From assembly GCA_940337035.1 (NCBI GenBank), contig CALNHX010005791.1, positions 36,684 to 100,683 of the forward strand: a stretch of DNA of 64,000 nt, in the 5' to 3' direction. The DNA comes from Agriotes lineatus. Taxonomy: Eukaryota > Arthropoda > Insecta > Coleoptera > Elateridae. The notes under the pieces were generated by a model. It saw only the letters and a program-made list of their open reading frames with translations. It searched no databases and was not told where the DNA came from. A program made the position numbers and the translations under genes. Below are positions 11,286 to 22,290 of the stretch, piece after piece (position 1 is the first letter of the stretch; each line of letters starts with the position of its first letter).

Positions 11286-11825
11286 GAAAATAATATAATT
11301 TTAATTTTTAACATATCATTTATACCATTTTTTTGGCATATATTGTGTAACTTAATATTTCGTTACGTCTTAAATAAATGGATTAATTTTTCTTATATAT
11401 TGTCATACTTTTATAATACATCTTAAATATAAAACTCCAGATTAGAAAAGAGAAATTTTCAAACTATGTTTTTTCTATAATTTTCCATTTTTTTAACGAA
11501 ATAAAATTTTTTACGCCGGCATTTAAATTTGTTTCCTTCAGTATGCATTTCATTTATTTAATTATTGTGGTAATGTAATAGTAATTTACGGTACAAGTAA
11601 CGTTATCAAGGTTTTTACATTACAAGAGAATAGTTTGAATGAACGAGCGACGTTAGGAGCGAGTTCTTTAAAATTCTCGAGTAATGTAGAAAGCGAATAA
11701 CGTTACGTATATCGTAACACGGTTTATTTTATCCTAAAATACTAATCTTGAAAAAATAGAAAAAATGGTTATTAATGACACAACAGCGAGTGGTGGTATC
11801 ACTAGTAAAATAAGAACTCAATACT
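11286..11825. other. AT-rich spacer with weak inverted repeats
   Basis: No coding sequence recognised. TTTATTTTATCC near 11725 is mirrored by GGATAAAATAAAT near 12090, hinting at a small inverted-repeat element that spans the palindrome at 11836-11975. The ends could not be fixed. Confidence 0.35.
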
Positions 11826-11835
11826 GTATTGGTGG

Positions 11836-11975
11836 TAGCACTGTCAGGTTATGTTAAATTTGAGATTTTCAGGTTAACTTTTGTGTCAGTTTGTGTCAAA
11901 TAACAAACAAAACCTAACCTACTAACATCGAATTTGACATAGACTGACAATACATTTCAGTGCTGTCAACATGTG
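11836..11975. repeat. Palindromic repeat, same family as 12810-13060
   Basis: GTCAGGTTATGTTAAATTTG on the left pairs imperfectly with the reverse complement of AATTTGACATAGACTGACAA on the right, around a centre containing TGTGTCAAATAACAAACAAA. The same core words recur in the palindrome at 12810-13060, so both are members of one short foldback family. Confidence 0.55.
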
Positions 11976-12809
11976 ATTAATGCTAATAAAGTATCGTTAT
12001 GTTATTTTTCTTAACAACACTAGTGTTGTTAAATGCATCTTAACGCAACTCGTTGCGAAGGAGATATTGTCATAATAACATAATAGGATAAAATAAATTA
12101 TTATACTTGTACAGTAATAAATATACTAAAAGTTAATACATACTTTTGAATGGGTTGTTCTCCTAGGTTTGTATATTTCATGTAGGAATTTTTCCATTTG
12201 GCTGTATGCAAACCATTCAGGTTTAAACACATCTTCCGTGCCGGTACCCGTCCTCATACTACTTTTAACTTTGGTTAAAAGTTTTCGGAATGTAGCCGTT
12301 AAGGAGTCCCTCTTCTTCTTTAGTTTCGCTAAGAAATGCTCTACAGAAAAATTGTTCTTAATCCTCTTCCACGCATCATAGATCTCGTTTCTGCCTTTAT
12401 GGTTTTCATGACTCGGGTTCCAAATCACAGCTTCCTGTTCATAGATTTCCAGAAATTCTATTACTAATTCATTTGACCACTCCATCTCTGTAAGCATGTT
12501 GACAAACTTTAATAATATGTTCAGTTTGAGTAAAAGTCATCTCTAAATTCAACATAAACAACATCTTCTACTAAGCGTTGCTAATATTACGCTGTATTAA
12601 CAACTAATACAAATTTACGTATCTTATCAAAAATTATATTAAGGTCAAGTGGGGTAAGTGCAACAATTTTTTTTATAGTGTAACTTTATTTTATTATAGC
12701 ATGAAATATTTGCACGTAATTTAATTCAAATGTTGCATAGACCACTATTAGTATGTTTAAAGGCAGGCAGTGATTTTATTTTAAATTGCCATGGATAGTA
12801 TTGAGAAAA

Positions 12810-13060
12810 TACCATGAGATAAAAAAAATTATTCTGAGCAGGTCTTGATGTGTTATACGTTTGGCAGTACTGAAGTGTATTGTCAGTCTATGTCAAATTC
12901 GAGATTTGCAGGTTAAGTTTTACGTCAGTCTGTGTCAAACAACAAACAAAACCTAACCTTTTAATCTCGAATTTGATATAGACTGACAATACACTTGTGT
13001 ACTGCCAAACGTATAACACATATGAAGACCTGCTGAGAATCATTTTTTTATCTCATGGTA
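12810..13060. repeat. 251-bp near-perfect palindromic MITE
   Basis: The left arm begins TACCATGAGATAAAAAAA and the right arm ends TTTTTTTATCTCATGGTA. The match continues inward through GCAGGTCTT, GTGTTATACGTTTGGCAGTA and GTGTATTGTCAGTCTAT to a short centre near 12935. It sits inside the pogo-like element. There is no coding capacity. The RNA could form a long hairpin. Confidence 0.75.
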
Positions 13061-13275
13061 TGAAAAAATCCAACGGGCTGTTAGTGATTGGACTTTCCCG
13101 TTCAAGCCGGAAACGTGCAATCAGTGTGTGAATTTCCTATTTGAAGGGGATAGTGCATTATAAATAATTATAATAAAGAAAAAGCAACAGTGTTTTTTTA
13201 TTTTTAAGGGTGATACAAACTTTTAAAGTAAGCTACGTGCAAAACTCTTTGAAAAATATAAATTGTAGAAATAAC

Positions 13276-15467
13276 TATAACTTCTGAAAACCATTTAAAA
13301 TGAAGAAAAAATATCTGGCAAATAGTGATGGCCTCTTGATAGTGGACAAGGGTAAAATTTTAGAAATCTGTTGATGATCAATAATTGAGACGTCCTCTAC
13401 ATTGGGAAATACATATGAGGTACATTCATTGTGTTTTGTTTCTCTCATAAAAATGCAATAAAATCTTTGGCCAACAATTTCCAAAATTTTACCAATATAA
13501 TATTTATTCTTATTACTAGGTACTATTGGTGAACTTTACTAAAATAAACTTCTCAATGCAAAGATCTTCGTCATATGTATTTTCCATTGTAGAAGGTGTA
13601 CCCCTCGATGAAGACGATATTTTATCATCTCCAATTTCTGTCTGTACATATTCCATATTGTCTATGTTCTGGTTTTCATTTGTACAGTTTGATATATCAC
13701 TAGTATCTACAGATATTTCTCCTTCTATGTTATTAGCCATATCTTTTAATACTGTTTCGCTATTGCTAGTTTCAATTTCTACATAGGATGGTAATTCTTG
13801 AAGTATTAACTCTGCTCCACTGTTATTACCAAAGTCACTTTCTAAATTTTCCTCAGCTTGATCGCTGGCAATTCCATTATCGCTTGCATGCCAATCAGAG
13901 TCTTTATCCATATCTGTATCTATATAGTTAGGTTCACTTAAAGTACTGTCGCTAGAATCGCTCTCAATAATACGCTTTTTCTTTCTTGCACCTTGTTACT
14001 TCACCTGAGCAGTTTCTTTACTATTAGAAACCTTTCTTTTCAAGCCCTTCAGTTTTTTTGGTTTCTTTTCTTCTTCAATGTCTGCTTCATTTGCGGTAAT
14101 AACTTCAGCACCGGCAGCTACTCGTTTTCTAGGCGTCTGTGTTTCTAAATGACTTTGTTTAACTGTTGCCAACAGTACATTTTCAAATGAAACACTGGAG
14201 CTCTGATGTGGGGTCACTATTTCTTCAATTTGTCCATTTCCCTGAAACTCCTCCTATCGTTTCAAGGCATGTGGATCATACTTTTCTTTAGGAAAAACTG
14301 TCCTATCAAAGGGACATACATATACCTCCTTTGCGAAAACCATTTGCAATGATACTAGGATTAAGTCGGTTCCATACTTCACCAAAGAGCATCGCAAATT
14401 GTTTTTTAGGAATGCGCATTCCTGTATGCTTCCTTTGCCAAATACATAACTTTTGGTCCCATTGATCTTTTAGGGATTTAAAAACAGACAGATATACTGG
14501 CTGTAACAGGTGGCTTGTATGGGGTGATAACTTTAAAATAGTTAGATCATGTTCACGTGCTAACTCCAAACTTTGTGACATGAGTGGCATGTCCGTCATA
14601 TAATAACAGAACTGGACGCTCAGGACCAACAGCAGGAATCAATGTTTTCCCTAGATAATTCTAAAAAATGTCGCTGGTTATCCAACCATTCTGGCTGGCA
14701 GCATACGCCATACCAGAATATGTTTCTTCCACTTTTGATTCATCTGGCACCCAGCTACTCCAAACATTGAGGCCTTTGAAAATAATCAGAGGTGGTGCTT
14801 TTCGCCCATCTGCACTAGCTGCAGCTAAGCATGTTATATTTTCTTTGCCACTGCCTCCTGTAGTCCTAGAGCTTGGTTTTCCTTTCTGTCCACCTATCTT
14901 TGTCTTTGATGGATCAGTGAATACCGGTGTTTCATCCGGATTCCAAATCTGAGCGGGTTTATTAAATAAACCTAACTTCTCCAGTGTTGAATGAAGTAAA
15001 GTGAAATAATCATTTATAATTGAAACAATCATTTATAATAAATGAATCTGTCATTTTCGTTCTCGAAAATTCGAGTGACTGGGGTTTTTTGATAGACAGT
15101 TGACGCCTACGTTTGAAATTAAGGAACCAATCCTCTCCAGGGCGAATGTTCTTAAACGGTGTCTGCAAATTGTTTTCTAAAACTTCAACTCTGCTTAGCC
15201 CAAATCCCCATTTTCCAAAATCTTTAAATAAGCTGCTACTTGTTCTTCTACAGTTATGGATAGCGCTGTGGGTCGGCCTAATGATTTACTTTTAACTTTA
15301 CGCCTACCACTTCAATAGCAATTTAAAGTGGTGTAGGATATATTATATAATCCACTTGCTTTTCTAGTGGTTAAGGTTCCTCGCCTTACTTCATTAATTG
15401 CAAGTTGAATATTTTCTTGGGTATAACCACCTCCTCTCGTCGTTTTTCGAACATAATTCCTTCCCAT
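13276..15467 (-). pseudogene. pogo/Tigger-like transposase, decayed
   Basis: Start ATG at 15467-15465 gives MGRNYVRKTTRGGGYTQENI and a psq-type helix-turn-helix that should bind the element ends. The catalytic part follows in pieces: NPDETPVFTDPSKTKIG near 14930 (first Asp region) and LKLSPHTSHLLQPVYLSVFK near 14500, near the end of the DDE core. The tail is a basic patch, a long acidic Ser/Asp-rich segment (13516-13911) and a terminal GKILEIVGQRFYCIFM block. At least one stop lies in the N-terminal region (after TTLNCY) and several frameshifts separate the blocks. NPDET replaces the usual N-x-DE-S/T-G context. Confidence 0.78.
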
Positions 15468-15689
15468 GATTGGCCAGAAACTGCAAGAGAATATATAAAA
15501 ATTAAGAGGGGAAAGTGCAATCAGTTCATTGCACTTACCCGTGCAACTGTTATTGCACTTGTCCCAGTAACAGATTTTATTTGTTCCTCACTTGTAAACA
15601 TCAATTTATCAGGTCACTGTATTAATCAAGAAAGTTTATTTTAACAAGTTACTAACTTGCAAAACCTTTACAAGTTAACTGTCAGTTTT

Positions 15690-16235
15690 ACAAGCGTGCT
15701 CATAGATAAATGATAGCGTGCAAAGCCCGAGTTGTCTTCCTTAGTATGCGTCATATTGATGAATTTAGTTGCTTGTCAGTTTTTTACATTTTGAATAAAT
15801 GGTAAATTTCTAGTTATTTACAAGTGAGGAATAAATAAAATATTCAACAACACACGCAAGGTAACAGGTTTTACTGGCTCAAGAAGGTGACTGGCTCGCC
15901 CTCTTACCAAGCTAGTAATGTTATAGTATTTAACATTACTAGCTTGGTAAGAGGGTTTTTACTGGCGAATAGAAGGATATGACTGGCTCGCCTGCGGCTC
16001 GCCAGTCACCTTCTTGAGCCAGTAAAACCTGTTACCTTGCGTGTATTGTTGAATATTTTATTTGTGCCTCACTTGTAAATAACTAGAAATTTACCATTTA
16101 TTCAAAATGTTAAACTGACAAGCAACTAAATTCATCAATATGACACGTACTAAGGAAGACAACTCTGGCTTTGCAGCTATCATTTGTCTATGAGCACGCT
16201 TGTAAAATTTTACTGGCTAGCCAGTAAAAAATTTT
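15690..16235. repeat. Large palindrome P1 (about 545 bp)
   Basis: The centre lies near 15927 in TAATGTTATAGTATTTAACATTA. Both arms carry, in opposite orientation, GGTAACAGGTTTTACTGGCT, CTAGTTATTTACAAGTGAGG, GAATTTAGTTGCTTGTCAGT and CAAGCGTGCTCATAGA. The arms differ by scattered substitutions and a few indels. The right arm holds an extra GGCGAGCCGCAGG-type segment. Confidence 0.7.
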
Positions 16236-16307
16236 ATTTCATACTGCATCGTAAAACCCATGTTTAAGTTAATGATTTTAGTCCGGAAAATGAGGCTTTA
16301 CGGTATC

Positions 16308-16391
16308 AGGTCCGGTAAAACATTTTACCGGACTCAAATGAAATAAACCGGTCCGGTAAAACATTTTACCGGACTCAAATGAAATAAACAG
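16308..16391. repeat. Tandem 41-bp unit, itself a small hairpin
   Basis: Two consecutive copies of GTCCGGTAAAACATTTTACC followed by GGACTCAAATGAAATAAAC, then the start of a third. Each unit can fold on itself (GTCCGGTAAA / TTTACCGGAC), and the same TCCGGTAA word borders palindrome P2. Confidence 0.7.
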
Positions 16392-16397
16392 GTCCGG

Positions 16398-17190
16398 TAA
16401 TAGTATTTAACATTACAAGCCAGGTAAAACAGTTTTTACTGGCGATAGGATTGGGATGACTGGCGAGCCGTTAGGCGAGCCTGTCATATCCTTGAGCCAG
16501 TAAAAATGGTTACCTGGTGTGTTTTGTTGAATATTTTATTTGTTTCTCACTTGTAAATAACTAGAAATTTACCATTTATTCAAAATGTCAAACTGACAAG
16601 CAACTAAATTCATCAATATGACACATACTAAGGAAGACAACTCTGGCTTTGCATGCTATCATTTATCTATGAGCGCGCTTGTAAAATATAACTGGCTAGC
16701 CAGTAAATTTTTTACTGGCTAGCCAGTTAAGAAACATTTTCAAGGTGAATATAGTGACTTGATAAATTGATGTTTACAAGTGAGGAACAAATAAAACATT
16801 TTATTTGTTCCTCACTTGTAAACATCAATTTATCAAGTCACTATATTCACCTTGAAAATGTTTCATAACTGGCTAGCCAGTAAATTTTTAACTGGCTAGC
16901 CAGTTATATTTTACAAGTGTGCTCATAGATAAATGATAGCGTGCAGCCTTCCTTAGTATGTGTGATATTGATGAATTTAGTTGCTTGTCAGTTTGACATT
17001 TTGAATAAACGGTAAATTTCTAGTTATTTACAAGTAAGGAACAAATAAAATATTCAACAATACACGCCAGGTAACCATTTTTACTGGCTCAAGGATACGA
17101 CAGGCTCGCCTAACGGCTCGCCAGTCATCCCAATCCTATCGCCAGTAAAAACTGTTTTACCTGGCTTGTAATGTAAAATACTATTACCGG
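16398..17190. repeat. Large palindrome P2 (about 790 bp)
   Basis: The centre is at 16797-16798 (CAAATAAAACATTTTATTTG). The inner 65 bp of each arm looks exact. Outward, both arms carry ACTGGCTAGCCAGT repeats, TTACAAGTGAGGAACAAATA-type words, GACTGGCGAGCCGTTAGGCG and GTAAAACAGTTTTTACTGGC, ending in GGTAATAGTATTT / AAATACTATTACC. It is a second member of the P1 family with a different core. Confidence 0.75.
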
Positions 17191-17310
17191 ACTCAAATGA
17201 AATAAATCAATAATCAAACTATTTATTATTTTCAATTGAAAAATTTTTTTTGTGTAGTTTTAAGTAAAAATCTAATAATTGCAGTATGAAATAAAACGCA
17301 TTACGACATA

Positions 17311-17411
17311 CGTCCGGTAAACTTTTACAGTAGCTCGTCTCAACATTCCAGACTCGGCTCCTACGTCGCCTCGTCCCGAAACTGTAAACTTGCGTTTACC
17401 GGACTTATAAC
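17311..17411. repeat. Hairpin module with CG-rich heart
   Basis: GTCCGGTAAAC and GTTTACCGGAC bracket an interior with CTCGGCTCCTACGTCGCCTC. A very similar CG-rich interior (CTCGGCTGCGCTTCGCTCCG) occurs in the 349-bp modules at 17918 and 26362. Confidence 0.55.
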
Positions 17412-17830
17412 GTAAATTACTATACTGGCTAGCCAGTTAAGAAACATTTTCAAGGTGAATGCAGTGACTTGATAAATTGATGTTTACAAGTGAGGAACAA
17501 ATAAAATACTATACCTGGGGCAAGTGTAATCACCTAAACAACCTAACTATGCATTACATTTTCAAGAAGCAAGAAGATACACTATATAGTACTCAAGTGT
17601 AATTGTTACATAAATAAAATTACTTACCTCAACTTTTAAGACTCTGCAATATTTCTTACTTGCACCACTTGCACTCACCACCATTTACGATTGACATAAA
17701 TGTCATTGTCAAAGTCACAGTCTGTAAAGTAGCGGGCTTTTTCAGTTATTGTTGTGGCATACTCCAGGGGTACCCAAAATGTTTGCAAACATACTATACG
17801 CTACACGAAACTATTATGTTTTTTTGTATT

Positions 17831-18026
17831 CGCTCCCCAAACTGGTTACTTTGGAAACTGTCTAGGATCCTCAAAATGGCCATTTAGAGGCCTTGTACTT
17901 AAAGTCGTCATGGCAACATTTTAGCGGACTCAAACATTAGTTGCCATGACGACTTTAAGTACAATGCCTCTAAATGGCCATTTTGAGGATCCTAGACAGT
18001 TTCCAAAGTAACCAGTTTGGGGAGCG
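17831..18026. repeat. Near-perfect inverted repeat, 86-bp arms
   Basis: CGCTCCCCAAACTGGTTACT at 17831 is mirrored by AGTAACCAGTTTGGGGAGCG ending at 18026. The arms meet around a 23-bp spacer at 17918-17940. I see a single mismatch (GGCC against GCAT next to GTACTTAAAG). The right arm belongs to the 349-bp module; the left arm is an extra inverted copy of part of it. Confidence 0.85.
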
Positions 18027-18266
18027 AAAAATACATTTTCGCGCGGCCTCCTAATATAATGCCGCGTTAATGGTAATTGAAACTTCATATTATAATGTTT
18101 GGAGAGCTAATACAAAAAAACGTTGTATGCAACACGTCCTCAAATGGCTTTAGAGGACTCATCTTCATATTACGGACTCGGCTGCGCTTCGCTCCGCCTC
18201 GTCCGGAAACATTACGACTCGTCCCCTAAAGCCTTGCTTTGAGGACTAGTTACATAAAATACTATT
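17918..18266. repeat. 349-bp hairpin module, copy 1
   Basis: The sequence equals 26362-26710 with three differences by my reading. Internal hairpins include GTCCTCAAA...CTTTGAGGAC, and a CG-rich centre GGACTCGGCTGCGCTTCGCT. It ends TACATAAAATACTATT, a boundary seen at several other repeats here. Confidence 0.85.
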
Positions 18267-18324
18267 AAATTTTTACGGTGTGATTGCACTTTCCATGATT
18301 TTGCACTTACCCCACTTGACCTTA

Positions 18325-19539
18325 ACGCAATTATTTTTATTAATTATGTGGAAATCCTCAGTGGACACACTACGTGAACGAAATTACAAACGCCACTCAA
18401 TCAAAATCATCAAATTATATTGTAGTAGTTGCCGAATCACGAACATGTGGATACAAGTTCGTACTCGGAACGCTACATACTATGTATCCAGCCAAAGATG
18501 AGCCCTGCGTCATCATTACACGAAGTTGAAACAAAAATCGTTTTCCCTATGCGTCACTCTCTTTATTTAGAAGTGCGACAAGGATAGCATTACATTAGCA
18601 TGTCTCTGGGTGTTTGGAAATGGATTTGTCTGTAAAACACAGTGTTGCCGACTTTTAATTATAAGTCCCTAGATCAAATGAAGATATTATCAGTAAACAG
18701 TAAAAACAACGACATATATTAGCAAAACTATTTGGAAAGAATTGAGTGCTATTAATACGCAAATTATACATAAATTAGGTCAATTTTCAGGATTATTTAT
18801 AATCTTTCACCAATTTTTGTAATAAAAACCGGAATTATAGGCAACATTGTATGTGTCCATAAACGATGATGAACATCTGATCTGTCCTTCACATTTTTTG
18901 AGGTTATTTGTCATATAAACGCTTTTTGACAGTTTTGTACTAGTTCACTAATAATAAGCAGCAGTTCTTTCCAAGGTTAAGAAAAAGTGTAAATTTATGC
19001 ATTAATATGGCACGCAAGGCAAGACATTGCTCACAGTTTCGGTAATTGTTGCTGAATTTATTGAACTATTTCGAGAAGGAAAAAACGGTAGGCCTTTATC
19101 TTGTGTGTAGGTAGGAGGTATGACAAGTTAACTTATTATTTATGATCTTTTGTACAATTGTTTGTCTATTGCGGCGCGCGGCGGAGACTTTAGGAATTAG
19201 CATGTCTACTGTTAAAGGGCGAATACTCGGAGAAGTAACCAACTAGTTTTATCTAGTCCTGGTACCTACAAAGTGATCCCGCAAGAAATCGAAAACTGCA
19301 GGCCTACCAGATTCTTCTAAACTGGTCATCAGTGAAACTATGTATGTATAAGATGCATAGAGAAGGTTTGACGTATGATGTTTATTTAAATTATGAGCTT
19401 CAGGAGCAACAGAAGCAGTTTATACATTGTTCTACATGACGTTGGATTTAAATTTCTCAAAGACGAGCACTTTCAGTGTACCATCACAACCAACATCCTG
19501 ACTACCTACGCTGCACACCAACATCAAAGGATTTCTACA
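18325..19539. other. No gene recognised
   Basis: AT-rich spacer to the right of the pogo element; it continues the flank that ended at 12639. I see no conserved protein motif, tRNA or repeat structure. Confidence 0.5.
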
Positions 19540-19870
19540 AATGAACTCAGTGTCCGAGAAACTAAGAAGGAAATTAATCAATTAAAACTTCGAAAAGCAG
19601 CTGGGCCAGATAGCATACCATCTGAGCTATTCAGTTTCTACCATTCTAGCACAGCACATTTACTGCATCCACATAAACAGACATTTCGAACACCAGAAGA
19701 ATATCGACAGAGTGGAAGGACGGTCTCATTATCAGACTGCTAAAGAAAGTTCATCTGGGTGAGGGTCGAAATTGACAAAAGATCGCTCTTCGTAACCATC
19801 GAACCCACCCTTCGCAATGAGCAAGCAGATTTCAGCCCCCATGGCTTACTACGGTTATATCAGTACATCT
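19540..19870 (+). pseudogene. Non-LTR retrotransposon RT fragment
   Basis: ELSVRETKKEINQLKLRKAA followed by GPDSIPSELF matches the start of a LINE reverse transcriptase (the KAxGPDxIP motif). After a frame change, IIRLLKK and RNEQADF resemble the next conserved RT blocks. Frames shift every 100-150 bp and the catalytic core is absent. The clade cannot be decided from this short piece. Confidence 0.6.
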
Positions 19871-20269
19871 TAACAGCTCATCGAATACTTCCTTTTCTGT
19901 TGGGTTCCATCCCTGTGGGTTCCAGCAACCAATACTCATGTACTGTTTTCGCAACTTCCATCTACTTAAACAATTTCTATCCCTGTTCCTACGTATTATT
20001 AATGTGATTTTAATATAATAATAATAATAATAAAATAAAATTTTATAAATATTATTGAAAAATATTTTTTGCTTAATTTCAATTAAAATCTCTGCAAACG
20101 TCAGTTAATTGTCACAATATGAATGCTGATTTGACTAGACATTTTTTAATCTTATACCACACAGACAGCATTGATAACCAGGGCTCTTCTTTCGTCAGAT
20201 GCATAGTATAAGTATCACGAGCCGTAGTCGGGAATCAGGCTCCTCCATCAGGCAACGTTTCTTGATGGG

Positions 20270-22141
20270 GTGTGTACTGGAAGATATAGTTTAAAAAATA
20301 TATACACTATCTGGAATAACCTTGGGAATCTAAATCTGAAGGGTTTCATTCTTTTTGCAATGGCAGAAGACATTAGACAGGAATGCAGGATTAGAAACAA
20401 AATCATACTAGAACGACCTTACACAATCAGACAAAATATATCCAAACAAGAAAAACATTTACTACACACACTAAAAACCGATAACACAATTAAAATTCTA
20501 CCTGCAGACAAAGGCAACGCCACAGTAATACTTGACACAACCACATACAACGAAAAACTTTTAACACTAATTAGTGAGGGACAATACACTAAACTAAATA
20601 AAGATCCAACACATACAATAGAAACAAAAATATACAGAACACTTTACAAACACAGAGAACAATTTACAGATTTTGTAAGACGATAACTAACACCACGCTA
20701 CAGTAAACCACCACATTTTTATGGATTACCAAAGATACACAAACCAAATGTACCACTTAGGCCAATAGTTAGTTCTATAGGTTCTCCTTGTCACAGTTTA
20801 GCTAAATATCTACTTAAAATACTGACTCCTATATCAGGAAATACAGACACGTATATAAAGAACACGCCACATTTCCTTGAAAAACTTAAAGAAGCAAACA
20901 TAAACACACAGCACTTAATGGTTAGTTTCGATGTAGTTAGTCTCTTCACTAATGTTCCAGTAGACAAAACACTCAACATCATTAAACATAGGCTACAAAG
21001 CGATAACACATTACATACACGAACAACATTAAACGTTGGTACCATTATGGAACTTTTAACACTATGCATTAAAACGACATACTTTCAACTAAACAATGAA
21101 TTTTACCAACAAGATTTCGGGATGCCAATGGGTTCACTTTTATCTCCCATTGTTAGTAACATTTTTATGGAAGACTTTGAACAACAACATGTCTACACAT
21201 ACACCAACAAACCAGTAGTTTGGTGGAGGTATGTCGATGATGTTTTTGCAATTTGGCCTCATGATATGGATGAGGTGGACAAATTTCTTGAACATATAAA
21301 CAGTAAAGAAACCTCCATCAAATTCACATTAGAAACAGAGAAAAACAATCAGTTACCCTTTCTTGATACACTAATCACACGCACAATAAATACTTTTGAA
21401 ACATCAGTATACCGTAAGAAAACCAATACTAATAGGTACTTACATTTTAATTCCAACCATCACAAAAACATAAAGACAGGCGTTGTAAAAAGTCTCTACG
21501 ACAGAGCCAAAGTTGTTTGCTCTAATGATAACATTCTCAAAAAAAAGAAAGAATTTATTATTAATGTTTTACAAGATAATGGCTATCCAGAGACTCTTGT
21601 TCGGAACATTTTCAATACACGAAGCAATGCCACACACATACAAAGGAATGACACTCAAAAATATAATACTCTAACTATACCATATATTCCAGGCATATCT
21701 GACAAAATTAGACGAATTGGAAATAGATTCAATGTTAGGACGGTATTCAAAACGATGAATACTTTGCGGTCAGTTCTTACAAAAACTAAATCGTTCAACG
21801 AAGAGCAAAATTCAAGGAATTGTATATATAGTATTCCCTGTGAATGCGGGAAATATTATATCGGTGAAACATCCAGACCTTTAGCAGTTAGAGTTAAAGA
21901 ACATAAAAATATGATGAAAACGTATCAGTTCAATAAGTCTAAGCTGGCAGAACATGCTTGGGATGAAAACCATAAAATACAATGGGACAACACAAAGATC
22001 TTGTCTAAAGAATCGATGTCAACTAGGCGAAAAATTAAGGAAACGGCATGTATTTTACTTAACGAAGAAAAATGTGTGTCGTCTTTCTCAATATTTTTAG
22101 ACAATAGTTGGCTATCGATTCTTAAAGATGAGATCAAGTAG
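20270..22141 (+). pseudogene. Penelope-like element: RT plus GIY-YIG endonuclease
   Basis: One frame runs throughout, broken by a single TAA at 20684-20686 where an Arg/Lys-type codon would be expected (VRR-stop-LTPRYS). Blocks in order: ILPADKGNATVILDTTTYN, PPHFYGLPKIHKP, MVSFDVVSLFTNVP, GMPMGSLLSPIVSN, RYVDDVFAIW (catalytic YVDD near 21234) and LPFLDTLITR. The C-terminus is a GIY-YIG nuclease (CIYSIPCECGKYYIGETSRP near 21830). Penelope elements use this pair for target-primed insertion. The start shown is only the first Met in frame; upstream sequence has stops and the copy is probably 5' truncated. Otherwise it looks young. Confidence 0.9.
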
Positions 22142-22239
22142 GTATAGATATCAACAAACGTCAATGTCAAACAACTCATTGGAGGTTGGTCGTTTTTCCT
22201 TCCAGTGAAAAAAGCTAAGTCCTTGTTCGTTTTAACTGT

Positions 22240-22290
22240 TATTCGTTGATAACGAGGGCAGATTGTCCCTCGAAACGTTCGTTCTTAATA
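22240..22290 (+). ncRNA. Degenerate hammerhead-ribozyme-like motif downstream of the Penelope frame
   Basis: TTGATAAC is followed by a stem GAGGG...CCCTC and then GAAAC with a very short third helix ACG-TT-CGT, giving a GTT cleavage-site-like triplet. Minimal type I hammerheads of this layout are known in Penelope-like elements, and the position just past the coding frame fits. The core CTGATGA is imperfect here and helix I was not convincingly paired, so this copy may be dead. Confidence 0.35.

Larger units (their letters stand above)
9600..12497 (-). pseudogene. MADF-domain accessory protein of a Harbinger element, broken
   Basis: The first exon starts at the ATG at 12497 and encodes a MADF domain (MLTEMEWSNELVIEFLEIYE ... 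GRNEIYDAWKRI), ending at a clean GTATGT donor near 12132. A second block begins after TTTTAG at 10405 and carries an acidic linker, a KPMDEVYKVLKSM segment and DENTRDVSMFEINNLMHRF, the BESS-like end typical of such proteins. A Ser/Pro/Gln-rich tail of 12-residue repeats runs down to about 9600. There is a frameshift just after the second exon begins and several stops later. MADF proteins usually accompany PIF/Harbinger transposases and bind DNA. Oddly, the 1.7-kb 'intron' holds the HARBI1 remnant on the other strand. Confidence 0.6.
15574..17511. repeat. Nested palindrome cluster
   Basis: The outermost arms are ATTTTATTTGTTCCTCACTT at 15574 and AAGTGAGGAACAAATAAAAT ending at 17511. Their inward similarity covers about 45 bp to CAGGTCACTG / CAGTGACTTG. 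Within them lie two large related palindromes (15690-16235 and 16398-17190), a 41-bp tandem duplication (16308-16391) and a smaller hairpin (17311-17411). The insertion interrupts pogo subterminal sequence (TTGCACTTGTCCCAG on the left, CCTGGGGCAAGTGTAA on the right). No coding sequence was seen. Confidence 0.65.
12642..18322 (-). mobile_element. pogo/Tigger-like DNA transposon (5.68 kb) with TA duplications
   Basis: The left end AGGTCAAGTGGGGTAAGTGC at 12642 and the right end GCACTTACCCCACTTGACCT finishing at 18322 are exact inverted copies over about 22 bp. Both are flanked by TA (12640-12641 and 18323-18324), the duplication expected for pogo elements. Inside lies the matching transposase pseudogene on the minus strand. 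Much of the length is later insertions: palindromes at 12810-13060, 15574-17511 and 17831-18266. Subterminal TTGCACTT / AAGTGCAA words recur near 15510-15560 and 18290. Confidence 0.85.

Noticed and set aside
16308..16391. CRISPR-like repeats
   Set aside because: Only two adjacent copies without unique spacers, in eukaryotic TE sequence.
20791..21069. Minus-strand frame over the Penelope RT
   Set aside because: Shadow of the plus-strand RT frame; no motif of its own.
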